Positions 1 to 10,050 of a DNA stretch of 64,000 nucleotides are shown here, piece after piece (the first letter of the stretch is position 1; every line of letters starts with the position of its first letter). A program made the position numbers and the translations under genes. Origin of the DNA: Chiridota heheva (Eukaryota; Echinodermata; Holothuroidea; Apodida; Chiridotidae); NCBI GenBank assembly GCA_020152595.1, contig JAIGNY010002073.1, positions 248,001 to 312,000 of the forward strand, given 5' to 3'. The notes beneath the pieces are model-generated. The model had not been told where the DNA came from and did not search any database. It was given only the letters and a program-made list of their open reading frames with translations.

Positions 1-1
1 A

Positions 2-109
2 AATATTGAATATTGTTTGTCAGGTGAGACCAACAACAATTCATTTTTGTGCTGTATATACGCGGAAAATGCAGTAGGAGCAGGAAAAAGACAATTTTCC
101 TTTCCATAG
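2..109 (+). CDS. Possible Ig-like domain exon end (partial, left edge)
   Basis: An open frame enters from the left edge and runs to a TAG at 107-109. Its last part contains FLCCIYAENAVGAGK, which resembles the F and G strands of an I-set immunoglobulin domain (a cysteine, then A-x-N-x-V-G). If real, it is the last piece of a cell-surface or muscle-type Ig protein whose remainder lies to the left. A GTGAGA that could be a splice donor sits inside the frame at 24-29, which argues against it being exonic throughout. No other domain or membrane segment can be judged from 35 residues. This is a motif resemblance only. Confidence 0.3.
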   Translation, partial: NIEYCLSGETNNNSFLCCIYAENAVGAGKRQFSFP

Positions 110-2099
110 TACAAGGATCCCAATATGGACCTATGCAGGAAGGGATTAAGAATTAACCTGGGCACCCCCATCCGTTTTATGACAAATACATAGGGGAAAG
201 ACCATCTTCTTATTATGCTTTCATAAGTTAGTATATAACCTCACCCCAAATTCAATAATATCGCGGTGTTTTTTCTTCTTCTTGTGATTATTTTTTCTTC
301 ATACATAGCGCCAGTTTTGTATTTGCGGTCACTCCTTAGTAAGTCATCTTGGGCCCTACCCCCACCCTTCACCCCTCATAGTACATTAACAATAATTTGT
401 TCACATTCCAACTTTATCACAAGGAACTGGTGGACGACCGTAACTGGCAGGGAGACAGCTTTGATTGTAAGTAAAACCGGTGATAATGATATATTTATTC
501 AAATAGGCCTGAATTTAGGAATTGAATTTATTTCCCATTGGCCCAGTTTCAAATTGCGTCTTTCATTTCTACTTATATATACATTTGGCCAAATGTAATG
601 GGAACCTTTTAACATTCAATGTTGTGAAATAATATATTTGATGTCATTTCAATACCCCCCCCTCCCAAATCAATCCTACTTAACACATGAAATATTATTA
701 TGCGGTCGTGACACACACCGTACGACGTGAATATAACGGGTACTATTATCCGCAGAGCCTTTGGCTTAGCCGTGAAATTACTTAGTGTGTAATTACTGTC
801 GTCGTATGCTCTGCTTTCTCTGCGGTGTTAGTACATTTTACCTTTCAGTTTACTTGGAGCTGGTTTTTTTTTTTCTTCAATCAAATGTTTGTGCATGGGT
901 TATTTTAAAATTTATTTTGTGATATGTCAGTGATATCTTGCTTTGATCATTTCTTAAAAAGTTACGTGACTCTTTTTGTTTGGATTAATATTTGGATTAA
1001 ACTCCACACTACTCTGTAAGTTTATCTTTACTTTTATTGTTCAATTGAGTTGGGCCCCTATTAATTATTGTCACATTTATGCAAGAAATTAAAGCTTAAT
1101 GTGGACGTCATTTTTAAATTGAATAATGTGGACAAATATATTTTGTCTTCAAACTGTTTTGTTTGGAAGAAGAAAAAAATGTTGAGGCCTATATCTAAAT
1201 TAAATAAGTAGTGAATGGACGTGTGGGGAACGTCCGCCACATCATGCGGGGTACTACATTGAAAGGACCACGTGTCTTTAGGCCCAGGCGCGGACTAGTT
1301 TATTTAACCTTTATATATATTCGGGATGAATCTAAACATTTACTATTGACGTTTACAACTCCAGAACTTTAAGACAATCACGAAGAATTTTAAACTCGGA
1401 AGATCACTGCAATTATTATTTATTATTCGGGATGATGTTTCGTTTTTTCTTTATTTGAACGTCTGGTATCAGAAGCTCAAGAAATTGGGTTCGGCTGCAA
1501 GGACATTGAAATAAATCACAAAACTTTAACAGTGTCATTTCGTTTACTTTGTAGTTCGTACCCTTCTTGGTTTTTATCTCTTTAAGTCACTAGTTTTCTA
1601 AAGGAAAAAAAATCCAAACCCGCTCTAGTAGATAGTAGAATCTGATTTTAAATATTTGACGTTAAAGATTAGGTTACAAAGAAGTCTGATCTGTACCAAG
1701 TGAAAATTGCACCTTTTTCGTGGTTTAATATACACACAGCGGAATGGACTCGCTATATTATTACGTCTAATTTTACTGATGTAAACATACACTTCTGGTA
1801 CATTTTGGCATTATAATCAAACGGTAGCACAACGAAAGTTGCAGTGCTACAGTGGGCCGATAACTTTTTTTTTGATTAGATTATTAAATGGGTGAATCGA
1901 ATAAGCATAAACTGACAAGATGTTGCCCATTCTGTGATTTGTGCACTTGTTTATGTAAATATTTCGTCTGCCACGGTGGTCACGATAGATTCACGATAGA
2001 GTTGCATAAATTATCTTGATGATTAGCTACTGCTACGGCACAGAATTTAGAACGAAATAGCGGCTATTTGACGCTGATTTCTAACGTGACTAACGTGGC
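110..2099. other. Gene-free stretch
   Basis: AT-rich sequence without a recognisable gene. Bases 424-466 look like a small exon (preceded by CAAG, followed by GTAAGT, reading ELVDDRNWQGDSFD), but nothing else supports it. No repeat or transposon was recognised here. Confidence 0.4.
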
Positions 2100-3225
2100 G
2101 TCACGATATTTCACGTTGCCACGACCAATTTATTGCGGGCGGTACTATAGTTTAACCTATAAAATAGCTGATCTTTATCACGAGAAAATGTAATTCCTAA
2201 AACTGTAACAGGGCCAGTTGTCCAGTGTAAACTATACAAATGTGGAAAATTAAAAATATCCTGAACTGATGCACCTAAAGGAAACAACATAAGACTTATC
2301 AAAATTTACCTTCAGACCTGAAGAAATTTCAAAAATATCTAAAATATTAACTTCAGAGTGACTCAAAGCTACCGTCAAGTAAAAGACTTATATCATCCGC
2401 GTACTGCATTATTTTAATATTGGTACTAAAAATAGAAATCCGTTTAATTACAGGTTTACAATTTATGCTTAGTGCTAAAACCTCGGCACACATAAGGAAA
2501 ATATAAGGACTCAGGGGACATCCCTGTCGGACACCCCTTGTAATCTTAAAAGTGGCAGATGAGTAACAATTATATATATCACAGGAACTGTTATCAGAAT
2601 AGTCTTAATCCACCGATTAAAGCTTTCTCCAAAATTAAAAAACTTTAGGCACTCAAAAATAAAGTCCCATTCCACTCTGTCAAAAGCCTTTTAAAATCAA
2701 CTAAAGATTAAAACCCTTATCATCATGGTTCAAATAGCAGTCAACGAGATCAAGAATAAAACGGATATTTTCACCAATAAAATGATTTTTAATGAAGCTT
2801 GTCTGATACAGACAAATTCTATTTAATTAACTCTTGAGGCAATTGCCTTAGCACAAATTTTATAGTCCATATTTAACAATGAAAGTGGACGATAATTTTA
2901 ACAAAAACAGGGTCTTTACTGGGCTTTGCGATCAAAGTAATGATAGCACAGCTTTGATCACTCAACAAGTGAGCATTATCGTAAGAAAAATTCAAGGTAT
3001 CAGTTACAAAATTCCCTATCAGAGGCCAAAAACGCAAGCTTACAAAATCGGCTATCAGGCCATCGCTACCGGGGCTTTCCGTTTCGAAAATAAATAATAC
3101 CCTCTTGCACTCATCTACAGAAAGGCGATATAGTCTGAAAAATATGGTCAGTCGAAGTAACGCCCCTACTTGAGTAATTTTGTTACTTAGTGCAATCAAA
3201 ACTATCTGGAATTGTAAAAAAAAGC
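2100..3225 (-). pseudogene. L1/Tx1-like LINE, reverse transcriptase part (dead)
   Basis: Antisense remnant of the reverse transcriptase of an L1/Tx1-type non-LTR retrotransposon. Reading 5' to 3' on the minus strand, one sees SPGSDGLIADF, then SDQSCAIITLIAKPSKD, then an RQASFIKNHFIGENIR block and the catalytic QYADDISLLLDGS, whose YADD codons lie at 2392-2403. A piece reading VLGITFSRDKDQLFYRLNYS follows at about 2150-2210. The reading frame is broken by stop codons (for example before IEFVCIRQ) and frameshifts, and the usual C-terminal third is not seen, so the copy is 3'-truncated or too decayed to recognise. It continues upstream as the pieces at 3850-4265 and 5130-5880. Family assignment rests on the order and wording of the RT motifs. 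Confidence 0.85.
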
Positions 3226-3231
3226 AAGGAG

Positions 3232-3845
3232 ATAGTATTTGATTTTAGGAAATGGTCATGTGATCTGCGTACAAAAGATTTAAATAGTAAACTGGAGAGG
3301 ATTGAAAGGGCCACAAGCCGTGTTGTTGGTGATGACATATGTCAATAGTCCGTCTCTGATCTCTACAATGACATGATGCACCAAAAAATACCTAAAATAT
3401 TAAATGAAAATACACATTCGCTCTTCCCACTTATATGCTTTCTACCGTTCACAGAAAAGACTTTGTATGCCATGGTCCAAACACAACAGAAACAGGTTTT
3501 CATTTGTACCCAACTCTATTTCCTTGTTCAACTTGAAAGCGGTCCGATAGTTTGTGTTTTTATACTTTAAGTCAATTTTTTATATATATTTATATATATA
3601 TAAACCTACCGGTATGTATATTTTTACAGCTCTGGAACATTGTTTTCTACGATTTACTAATATTTACTGACATTTTTAATTTTCCTAATTTACTGTTTTT
3701 TATATAACTTTTATGTAACTTATATTTATAACTTTTATATCTATATTTCTTTTTAAATATCTATGTACGTTTTGCTACAGGGCGACAAATTTCAATATTT
3801 TGTTGTGGGCGAAATAAATTTATCTTATCTTATCCTATCTTTACA
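3232..3845 (+). pseudogene. LINE 3' end nested inside the L1-like element
   Basis: Sense-strand C-terminal end and 3' UTR of a second non-LTR element. It reads LERIERATSRVVGDD, then a segment like the C-terminal region of CR1/Jockey-type RTs (SLFPLICFLPF, then QQKQVFICTQLYFLVQLESG). The 3' end is a (TTATC)n-type tail, TTTATCTTATCTTATCC, at about 3819-3838. It interrupts the antisense L1-like frame: that frame resumes at about 3225 on one side and 3850 on the other, so this element inserted later and is 5'-truncated. The frame is broken. Confidence 0.75.
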
Positions 3846-3849
3846 TAAA

Positions 3850-4265
3850 AACATTCAATTAATTCAAAATTAGCTTATTCTCAGTACAAATATTACCAAG
3901 CTTAAAAAATACTTAGTTCTTTTCTTGCCATTCTCCACCCAGCAAGCTCTAGATCTAACAATCAACCCTTGCAATTTAAAATCATATAAATGTTGTAATT
4001 TACTTCTGGCCTCTTGCAGACTTTCAAGAATGTTAGGTGTACTCAAAATATAATAAGAACGTTTAAGAAAAGAAATGCGGTGAAGCAAAGATAACTCCTG
4101 CTGACGCCTTTCTTTAGCTTTGGCTTTAGAATACTTTATGGTCACTTGCCTAATTTTGTATTTAAGGAAATCCCACAATGCGGACGGGTTAAGAGTACCT
4201 GAATTACACAATTCAGAAGAAAGTTATCCAATATAAGTTCCTGGGGTAAGGGAGACCAATATTTC
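3850..4265 (-). pseudogene. L1/Tx1-like LINE, endonuclease-RT linker (dead)
   Basis: Antisense piece of the same L1/Tx1-like element. It reads NPSALWDFLKYKIRQVTIKY, then KAKAKERRQQELSLLHRI, then WVENGKKRTKYFLSL. This is the conserved block just before the RT domain of L1-type ORF2 proteins, where the family usually has a W-x-x-x-K-x-K-I-R-Q segment followed by RW-x-E-x-G-E-K-x-x-K-YF. The block is open for 113 codons and is then cut by the nested LINE 3' end at 3232-3845. Upstream, a stretch of about 850 bp (4270-5125) separates it from the endonuclease end and is not recognisable, so a further insertion or heavy decay is likely there. Confidence 0.8.
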
Positions 4266-5129
4266 TTATTTAGAATGCAAAATAACTCACATCCTAAAAG
4301 ATATTTTCTTTAAAAAATTACAGGGCCTGGTTGAGCCAATAAAAACTGCAATTTTTCCTACTCACTCGAACATATACATCCATCTGCTGTCACTAATGTT
4401 AGGATAAAGGGCGTCTTATTATGTAATAATGGCCTAAGCTATCAAAAAAAGTATAAACAAAAGTCACATCGGATTCAAAACTGATGAATAATAAAGAGTT
4501 TAAACTTTAACTTAGGGCTAAGACATTACAAAAGTTCATTTCCGTCCCGCAATAGGGTGTGAAAAATTTATATTTTCTTATATTATTCTTATTCAAATGA
4601 ATAATATGTGAGTGTTAATGCACAAAAAAGAAATTAAAGAAATAAATGAAAGGTCTAGGTAGATTCTTTTCACCAGATATCACTAAAAATAAGCTATGCA
4701 GAATGTGTTTTAGTGCGATTTCTTGTAAATCTTATGCCCCCATTGTAAAGACTCGGAAGAGTGATTTTTGATCCTTTTTTTAACGTTTCAATGTTTAATA
4801 TACGTTAACTGTTTGAAAACAACATTTTGCATACTGTTTTCAAGGATCTTTAAGTTTTCCTAATGGATAAAAATAAAAGCCAAAGTGTGCCATCAGATGC
4901 ACAAAATTAGGAGACCCTCAAACTTGAATGAACACAATTGAGTTTTGTTATAAATTGTTATCGCTTGACTTTTTCATGGAAAAGTTTCTTTTTTATTCCT
5001 CACCTTTACAAAGATGAGAAGTTTAGTGACACCTACAAAGAATTTTTAAAGGTAAGTCCTCGATTTGTTATAAATTTTTCGCCATTTTTTTTTCTTAAGT
5101 TCACAAAATTAGGTTCCCCCATGCTACTT

Positions 5130-5880
5130 GTCATCATCTAAAAGGGAGCTATTGAATTTCCAAAAACCTGAACCTCACTTTTGCAAAAACAATTTAAAAT
5201 CTAAATTAAGAAAAGAATAATCCAACTGAAGACCAGGGGTAAAGAAGCAGTTAGAAGTACAATGCACAAGATTTCTAGAGATGAGAAAAAAATATAATCT
5301 ACAATGAATGCCTGGAGTAATATTAGAACTCAAGTAAAATCAAAGATATGAATATCATGCTCCCGCCATATATCCGGTAAATCTAGTAAATGCATATACT
5401 CTCAACATCTCGCTATTGCATTAAAATATTATAAGATTACTTCCTTTTTGTCTAAATTTAGGTTTAAAACAAAGTTAATGTCTCCATTATGATTTTCTCC
5501 CCTGTAAAATCTGAAAAAAAGATGAAAAAACTTATCAATAAAAAAGAAGGAATATTTCAATTTGGGGCATAAATGCAGGCTAACGTTAAAGTATTTATAT
5601 GAGATGACACATCAAGAATTAAAAATTGGCCATCCTTATCAACCTCCGACTTGGTAACCGTAACATCTAAACTTGGATTAAACATAATCATCATCCCCTA
5701 CACACATTAGAACCATGTGAGAAAAAAAACATTCCAACCCCATTCATTATGCCAATACAATTCATCGCTATGGGTACAGTGTGATTCTTGAATAAAATGT
5801 ACGTCTTTGTTCTGGTTATGGAGGAATGTAAAAATTTCCTGCATTTGCGGGATTGCCTCAGACCTCTTGCATTATAGGTA
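5130..5880 (-). pseudogene. L1/Tx1-like LINE, apurinic endonuclease part (dead)
   Basis: Antisense remnant of the APE-type endonuclease that nicks target DNA for L1-like retrotransposition. Visible blocks, 5' to 3' on the minus strand, are HNQNKDVHFIQESHCT (with the catalytic-site glutamate of the family's QE-x-H/T motif), ELYWHNEWGWNVFF, FLILDVSSHINTLTLACIYA, a PDIWREHDIHIFDF block and, at the end, GSGFWKFNSSLL at about 5145-5180. These sit in the expected order. Several stop codons and frameshifts lie between them, so the protein cannot be made. The natural 5' end of the element, including any ORF1, is not seen above about 5880. Confidence 0.82.
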
Positions 5881-6042
5881 GTAACTTAAAAGTCAGCCAT
5901 AAAAGGTTATAATTAAAACAAGACTGCAAGAATGAACTCAAAAGACAAGCTAAAGATGGCTTGTGTGGTCAATAAAGTTAAAGAGGGAATGAGGGATTGA
6001 TGGAAATATACATCTGATTAACACTCAAATCAGCTCCCACTG

Positions 6043-6120
6043 TCCTTTTTTGTACACATTTTCGTGCTAGACAGGGGATGGCTTATCCCCTTTTGTACAC
6101 ATTTCTGTGCTAGTAAGGAG
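6043..6120. repeat. Short two-unit tandem repeat
   Basis: Two imperfect units of about 44 bp, each containing TTTTGTACACATTT followed by GTGCTAG. The flanks carry further GTGGGAGCC/GGCTCCCAC complementary words, so the region to about 6190 can fold on itself. The overlapping open frames on both strands are a product of this repetition. Confidence 0.5.
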
Positions 6121-6336
6121 ACAGGCTCCCACCACCCATTTGTGAGCAAAAGTACCATTAGAAGGGATAGTGGGAGCCATCCCCTTTTTGTTACAATTAT
6201 GGCTCCTACTGTACTTGTAATTTTGGACTTCAAAAAACAAAAACTTTTTAATTTTTACTGTATACATTAGGGACAATAACAAGTTGTTCACTGTTCATAT
6301 GTTGTAATAGCTTAAACGTTTGACATATTTAACATA

Positions 6337-6826
6337 ATGTGCAGATTTACAAAGGAAGAAGAGGAATGTGTTCTTAAGCAAAGAAATGGAATTATAAGTG
6401 AGTCAGATAAGTCACTCCTTCGTAAAAACGTACTTAAGAAGTTTGGTTTCATCTGTGATATTGCACATTTAAACATGAATCCATTGCAAGATTATGGATG
6501 ACTATTCAGGACATTGGTCCAGCCAAAGAATACCCAAATAAGAATATCATTTCGGAGTAAGAACTACCAAAACATTTTGATAGACTTTTGCTGTGTACAT
6601 TTGCCTACGTCAATGGATTGAACCTACAAATTATATTTGAGTGGGCCGAACTCATAGGCCTGTGCAGCGATAGGGCAGACCATAACCACCTGCAATTTTT
6701 AAAGTATTTGAAAATGGCAGGAATAATTACCAAATTTACGCACGGAACGTAACATCAAGGAGGTACAAATATCTAGATGGTTCAGTTCGTTATTACCGTC
6801 ATTTACAGAATATAAAGCCTTTCTAA
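6337..6826 (+). pseudogene. Decayed unidentified protein gene
   Basis: A coding remnant of about 160 residues that I cannot assign. It opens with ATG at 6337 and reads 55 codons (including SLLRKNVLKKFGFI and MNPLQDYG) to a TGA. After a frameshift it resumes with RLLLCTFAYVNGLNLQIIFE and WAELIGLCSDRADHNHLQ. After a second frameshift it ends with RRYKYLDGSVRYYRHL and a TAA at 6824-6826. The three pieces lie on one strand in one order and have ordinary protein composition, unlike the flanking AT-rich DNA, so they look like one gene with two frameshifts and an internal stop. It could be a passenger gene of a mobile element, given the Merlin transposase 0.8 kb downstream, or a multicopy gene of viral or host origin. 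No function is claimed. Confidence 0.5.
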
Positions 6827-7111
6827 TAATTACTGTATATTCTCTAATAAACGCCCCCATGTTTTTTTCTGGGCGGTGACAATTGTAAAGTCACATATAA
6901 ATTGATTGGTAATATCGTAATATTAAATACACAGTGTGATTTAACACTAGGTTGCAGCCAAAACTCATTTAAAAACTGTATAACTGCCTGCAAAATACCC
7001 ATTCAAAAGACTTGACCTTACTATGCACACAAGAACTGACTTAAAAATTACTTGAAGAACAAAATTAATCATGCCAAAAAAGGGGAACAAATCAGAAAAT
7101 AAAGTGAATAA
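6827..7111. other. Spacer
   Basis: AT-rich spacer between two coding-like remnants. I see no gene or repeat in it. Confidence 0.4.
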
Positions 7112-7297
7112 AATGTTTCAACAGAGGTGAAGTTCAGTGTGAGTTATGAACCGAATGCAGCCATTTCGAAAAGGCAGGTGATGGCATACTTTAATAATTT
7201 CTTAGTAAGAATGAAGCTCCAGTTCTGGTTTACCACACAATACGCTGGGAAAGGTGGGTTTAAGCATAATGAAGGTTTACCATTCCTTTACCTCTAA
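7112..7297 (+). pseudogene. Unrecognised coding-like stretch
   Basis: A 61-codon open frame without its own start, ending in TAA at 7295-7297. It reads EVKFSVSYEPNAAISKRQ and then MAYFNNFLVRMKLQFWF, a protein-like composition in an AT-rich background. It lies on the same strand as the remnants on either side and may belong to the 6337-6826 gene or to the Merlin element. No family was recognised. Confidence 0.3.
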
Positions 7298-7650
7298 ACA
7301 ATGTTTCTTTGCATTTTTTCATGAAAATGATCAATCATACTGAAGAAATAATTTTTCATGGTTTAGAAAGCCAAATTGAAGCATTTCAGCCAAGGGGGTC
7401 TATACACTTCATATACTAGTTCAACGATTTTTATTTATTTTACCTGCGGTTCTGTAAGTACATTTGAAAATTAACCTCAAATAAATGCCTCCCTTTTTGA
7501 AAAAGTAATGCTCCTGGGGTGTTTATTCGGGAATATACCGAAGTTTATTTCAATGCATACCACTTTTTTATAATGCAATAAACCTTACTTCAAGTGTGAG
7601 TTTTTCCAATCCTTAGAATTTTTTTTAAGTTACTTCTAATTGAGAACACT

Positions 7651-8209
7651 GTTGTAATCAAGTGGTTAATGCAGCATGGCTTATTAAAGAATACAGTACC
7701 TTCATCTGTAGTAGTTATTCAATCAAATGCAAATTCACCAAGAAAGATTAAAAAAAGGGTAGTTTCACATGGAGATCATGATAAACTATTACATCATGAG
7801 TTTCATTAAAAGAACTCGTTCTTTGAAAAATCCTACTTCATACTCCTAGACAATCTACAATTTATAAAGAGTATTCTTGAAGGACATATCCTCCTGAGAT
7901 GTTTGCAACATAGTGCATTTAACTGATAAAAAATAAAGTTGACTGGGCGAATTTCATATGCAATCTTTTTCACATTTATGTTTTTGAACAACTTATTGCA
8001 AAAATCCAATAAAATTCTACGGGGTCAAGTCGGAATGATGAATCCCTGTTTGACCGCAAATGTAAGTACATATACGAAAGAGGAAATTGTCATGTAGGAG
8101 TTAAAGTGTGGGTGTTTGGCCTGGTGCAAAGGGATTTCAATCATCTTCTCCTCTTTCCAATTGAGAAACAACACGAAGAAACACTCCTCTGCATTATTTT
8201 TACACCAAC
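7651..8209 (+). pseudogene. Merlin (IS1595/ISXO2-type) transposase remnant
   Basis: Decayed cut-and-paste transposase of the Merlin superfamily. In order it shows an N-terminal piece VVIKWLMQHGLLKN (the segment before the family's zinc ribbon, whose cysteines are lost here), NSFFEKSYFILLDN (the S-F/W-F-x-x-S block), VDWANF at 7938-7955 (a family hallmark), and the start of the DDE domain at 8031: RNDESLFDRKCKYIYERG followed by CHVGVKVWVFGLVQRD and LLLFPIEKQHEETLL. The DES aspartate codon at 8037-8039, the first catalytic acid in this family, is kept. At least three frameshifts separate the blocks. The frame is lost after about 8209, near the 3' end of the antisense LINE that begins at about 8290, so the C-terminal part of the DDE domain is missing. 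Confidence 0.8.
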
Positions 8210-8289
8210 TTCTCTATCAAATTTACTCATATCTTATTACCCAGTTCAACAACTTTGCTTCTAAACAGGTTCCTGACTCCATTCCTTAT

Positions 8290-9134
8290 CAAGATTATTC
8301 TAAAAATTATGGATGCTATGTGATGAGATCACTTTGTCAGACAGGCTGTTCCAAGCATTAACAATCCTGTGGCTAAAGGCATTTGATTCCAATGCTTTAT
8401 TGGCTTTTGGTTTAAAGAACTTTTTGCTACGGTCTCTAATGCTTTCACTATTGATGCTGGAGGCTAATTGGAAGATTGACTATGACTTTCTTATCATAAA
8501 CATTATCAAGTTTGTAAGCTTCAATCATATCACCACTCAGACGTCTACATATTCCAAGGTTGGCAAATTGAGGGATTTAAGCCTGCCGCGTCTTCATAAG
8601 TAAGAGCGTTCAGACTGGGGATTAACCTAGTTGCTCTCCTTTGAACGTTCTCCAATTGCGCAATGTCCTTTAATTTATAAGGGCGCCATATCTGTGTTGT
8701 GTACTCATGGTGGTCTTACTATTGTGTGGAAGCTCTTTGCTTATGTAAAAGCTTCAGCATGTTCTCATCAAGGTACTGTAACTAAAAGTTCTTCTAACCA
8801 GCCATAATACTGTTGGCTTTATTGATCTTTACCTGCATGTGGCATGTGGCACTCAAAATTTAACTCAGAATCAATTGTAACACCCAAGTCCTTTTCTCAT
8901 AATGTGCTAATTCATAATTATTGCTCATGTTCTTGCCCAGTTCCAACATTTTACATTTACCCGGATGAAACTTACAAGAGCCAGGTGTTGGACCATTCAA
9001 CTACAGAGTCTAAATCATTCAGGAGCTTCAATTTATCCTCATCCATGACAATTTGCTATATAAACTTGGTATCATCGGCGAATATATAAATGCTACAGTA
9101 CTGTGTTTAACAACTTCTGGCAAGTCATTAATAT
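8290..9134 (-). pseudogene. CR1-like LINE, RT C-terminal part (dead)
   Basis: Antisense C-terminal half of a CR1/Jockey-superfamily reverse transcriptase. On the minus strand it begins with INDLPEVVKHSTVAF, followed by the catalytic FADDTK (codons complementary to 9065-9082), then FHPGKCKMLELGKN, DLGVTIDSELNFECHM, then YKLKDIAQLENVQRRATRL, a GDMIEAYKLDNVYDKKVI block and finally NRIVNAWNSLSDKVISSHS, the usual C-terminal WN-x-L-P region. Frameshifts and stops occur throughout. Its upstream continuation is at 9859-10050, beyond a 724-bp insertion. The 3' end lies near 8290. Confidence 0.85.
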
Positions 9135-9858
9135 GCGCAGACCCATAGCTTGATTTAAAAAGGGGCAGAGTGATAGACTTGTTGAGGGGCACATTAATGT
9201 GTTTGCGAAGCGCTGCGTCTTTTCAGCTTGGAGTACAGGGGCCTCCTTAAGGCTCAATCCCATGGTGATAAAGCGCTGAGATTTTAGCTATAAGCATACC
9301 TCAGAATGAAACTATTCTGACTGATATTGATAAGGCCCATTCATGAGCCAGCCAGGACAATATGCTATCATTCTGTGTTCTGTATCCATGTAGGGTATTT
9401 CATTTATGAGGTTAATTAAGATTATTAACTTAAAAATATATATATAAATCTAAGAATAAAAATAAAACATTTTTTTTTTTCTCATAAGGGGTAGGGCAAA
9501 CCCCAGGGGAGCAGGGCGGACTCACAGGGGGGAAAGGCAGACCCACAGAGGAGAGAAGGGCTGCCCCTATTAAAAAGCAAAGCTGGGGGCCTGATATGAT
9601 TTGGTTTGTTGATGTTTAATGGCACTGCAACAGTCAGAGTCAAATGTACCAAGAGGGTTAAAAATCAAGGTGCTTGAGTTAGGACAGAAAGGAAAGAGGG
9701 GTGGGATAGAGGGAAGGAGGGAGAGATGGTGAATAAGGGAAAGAAGTTAAGGCAATAAAAGGAAGGTAAGGTGCTGTAAGGCAGAGAAGGGAAGAAAAGG
9801 AAGGTGTGGATCAGGTAAAATAAATTGCTGTTGCAGAGAAAGGTGATGTAAGTTGGGG
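9135..9858. mobile_element. Insertion flanked by 12-bp direct repeats
   Basis: This 724-bp segment interrupts the RT frame of the CR1-like LINE exactly after the INDLP motif. The 12-bp sequence AGTCATTAATAT occurs on both sides (9123-9134 and 9859-9870) and is part of the LINE coding sequence, as expected for a target-site duplication. The segment carries purine-rich sequence and, from 9598, a diverged antisense LINE tail. No terminal inverted repeat and no clear poly(A) is seen, so the type of element is open. Confidence 0.6.
9598..9840 (-). mobile_element. Diverged I/Nimb-like LINE 3' tail
   Basis: The minus strand ends with a version of the tail found in the 10.7-kb LINE: a GGTGCCGTTAA-like word (seen on the plus strand as TTTAATGGCACTGCAAC), followed by a CAAA-rich end, with the same pyrimidine-rich 3' UTR behind it. 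It is clearly more diverged than the other copies and carries no readable coding sequence. Confidence 0.5.
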
Positions 9859-10050
9859 AGTCATTAATATAGACAACAAAAAGAATGGGTCCTATTACGC
9901 TTCCCGGAGTTGTCTTGTAAAACTATGTGTGCAGTCAGTTAGCTATGGTGAACCATATAATTATGCAGCAGCTCAGTTATGGATCCGTTTGCCTCATCAT
10001 GTTTGATGTCAACATGATCTTTGTTTTCTTGCAGATTTGCTTCTAATTGA
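9859..10050 (-). pseudogene. CR1-like LINE, upstream RT piece
   Basis: Antisense piece reading GSVIGPILFVVYINDSP, the RT block that normally carries QGSVLGPLLF-x-x-YINDLP. It directly precedes, in the element's reading direction, the INDLP start of the 8290-9134 piece once the insertion is removed. Sequence above about 9930 is too decayed to read. Beyond 10,100 nothing is recognised until the next LINE at 10,685. Confidence 0.7.

Noticed and set aside
424..466. Small exon reading ELVDDRNWQGDSFD with GTAAGT donor
   Set aside because: A single 43-nt candidate without partners or a homolog; splice-like words of this size arise by chance.
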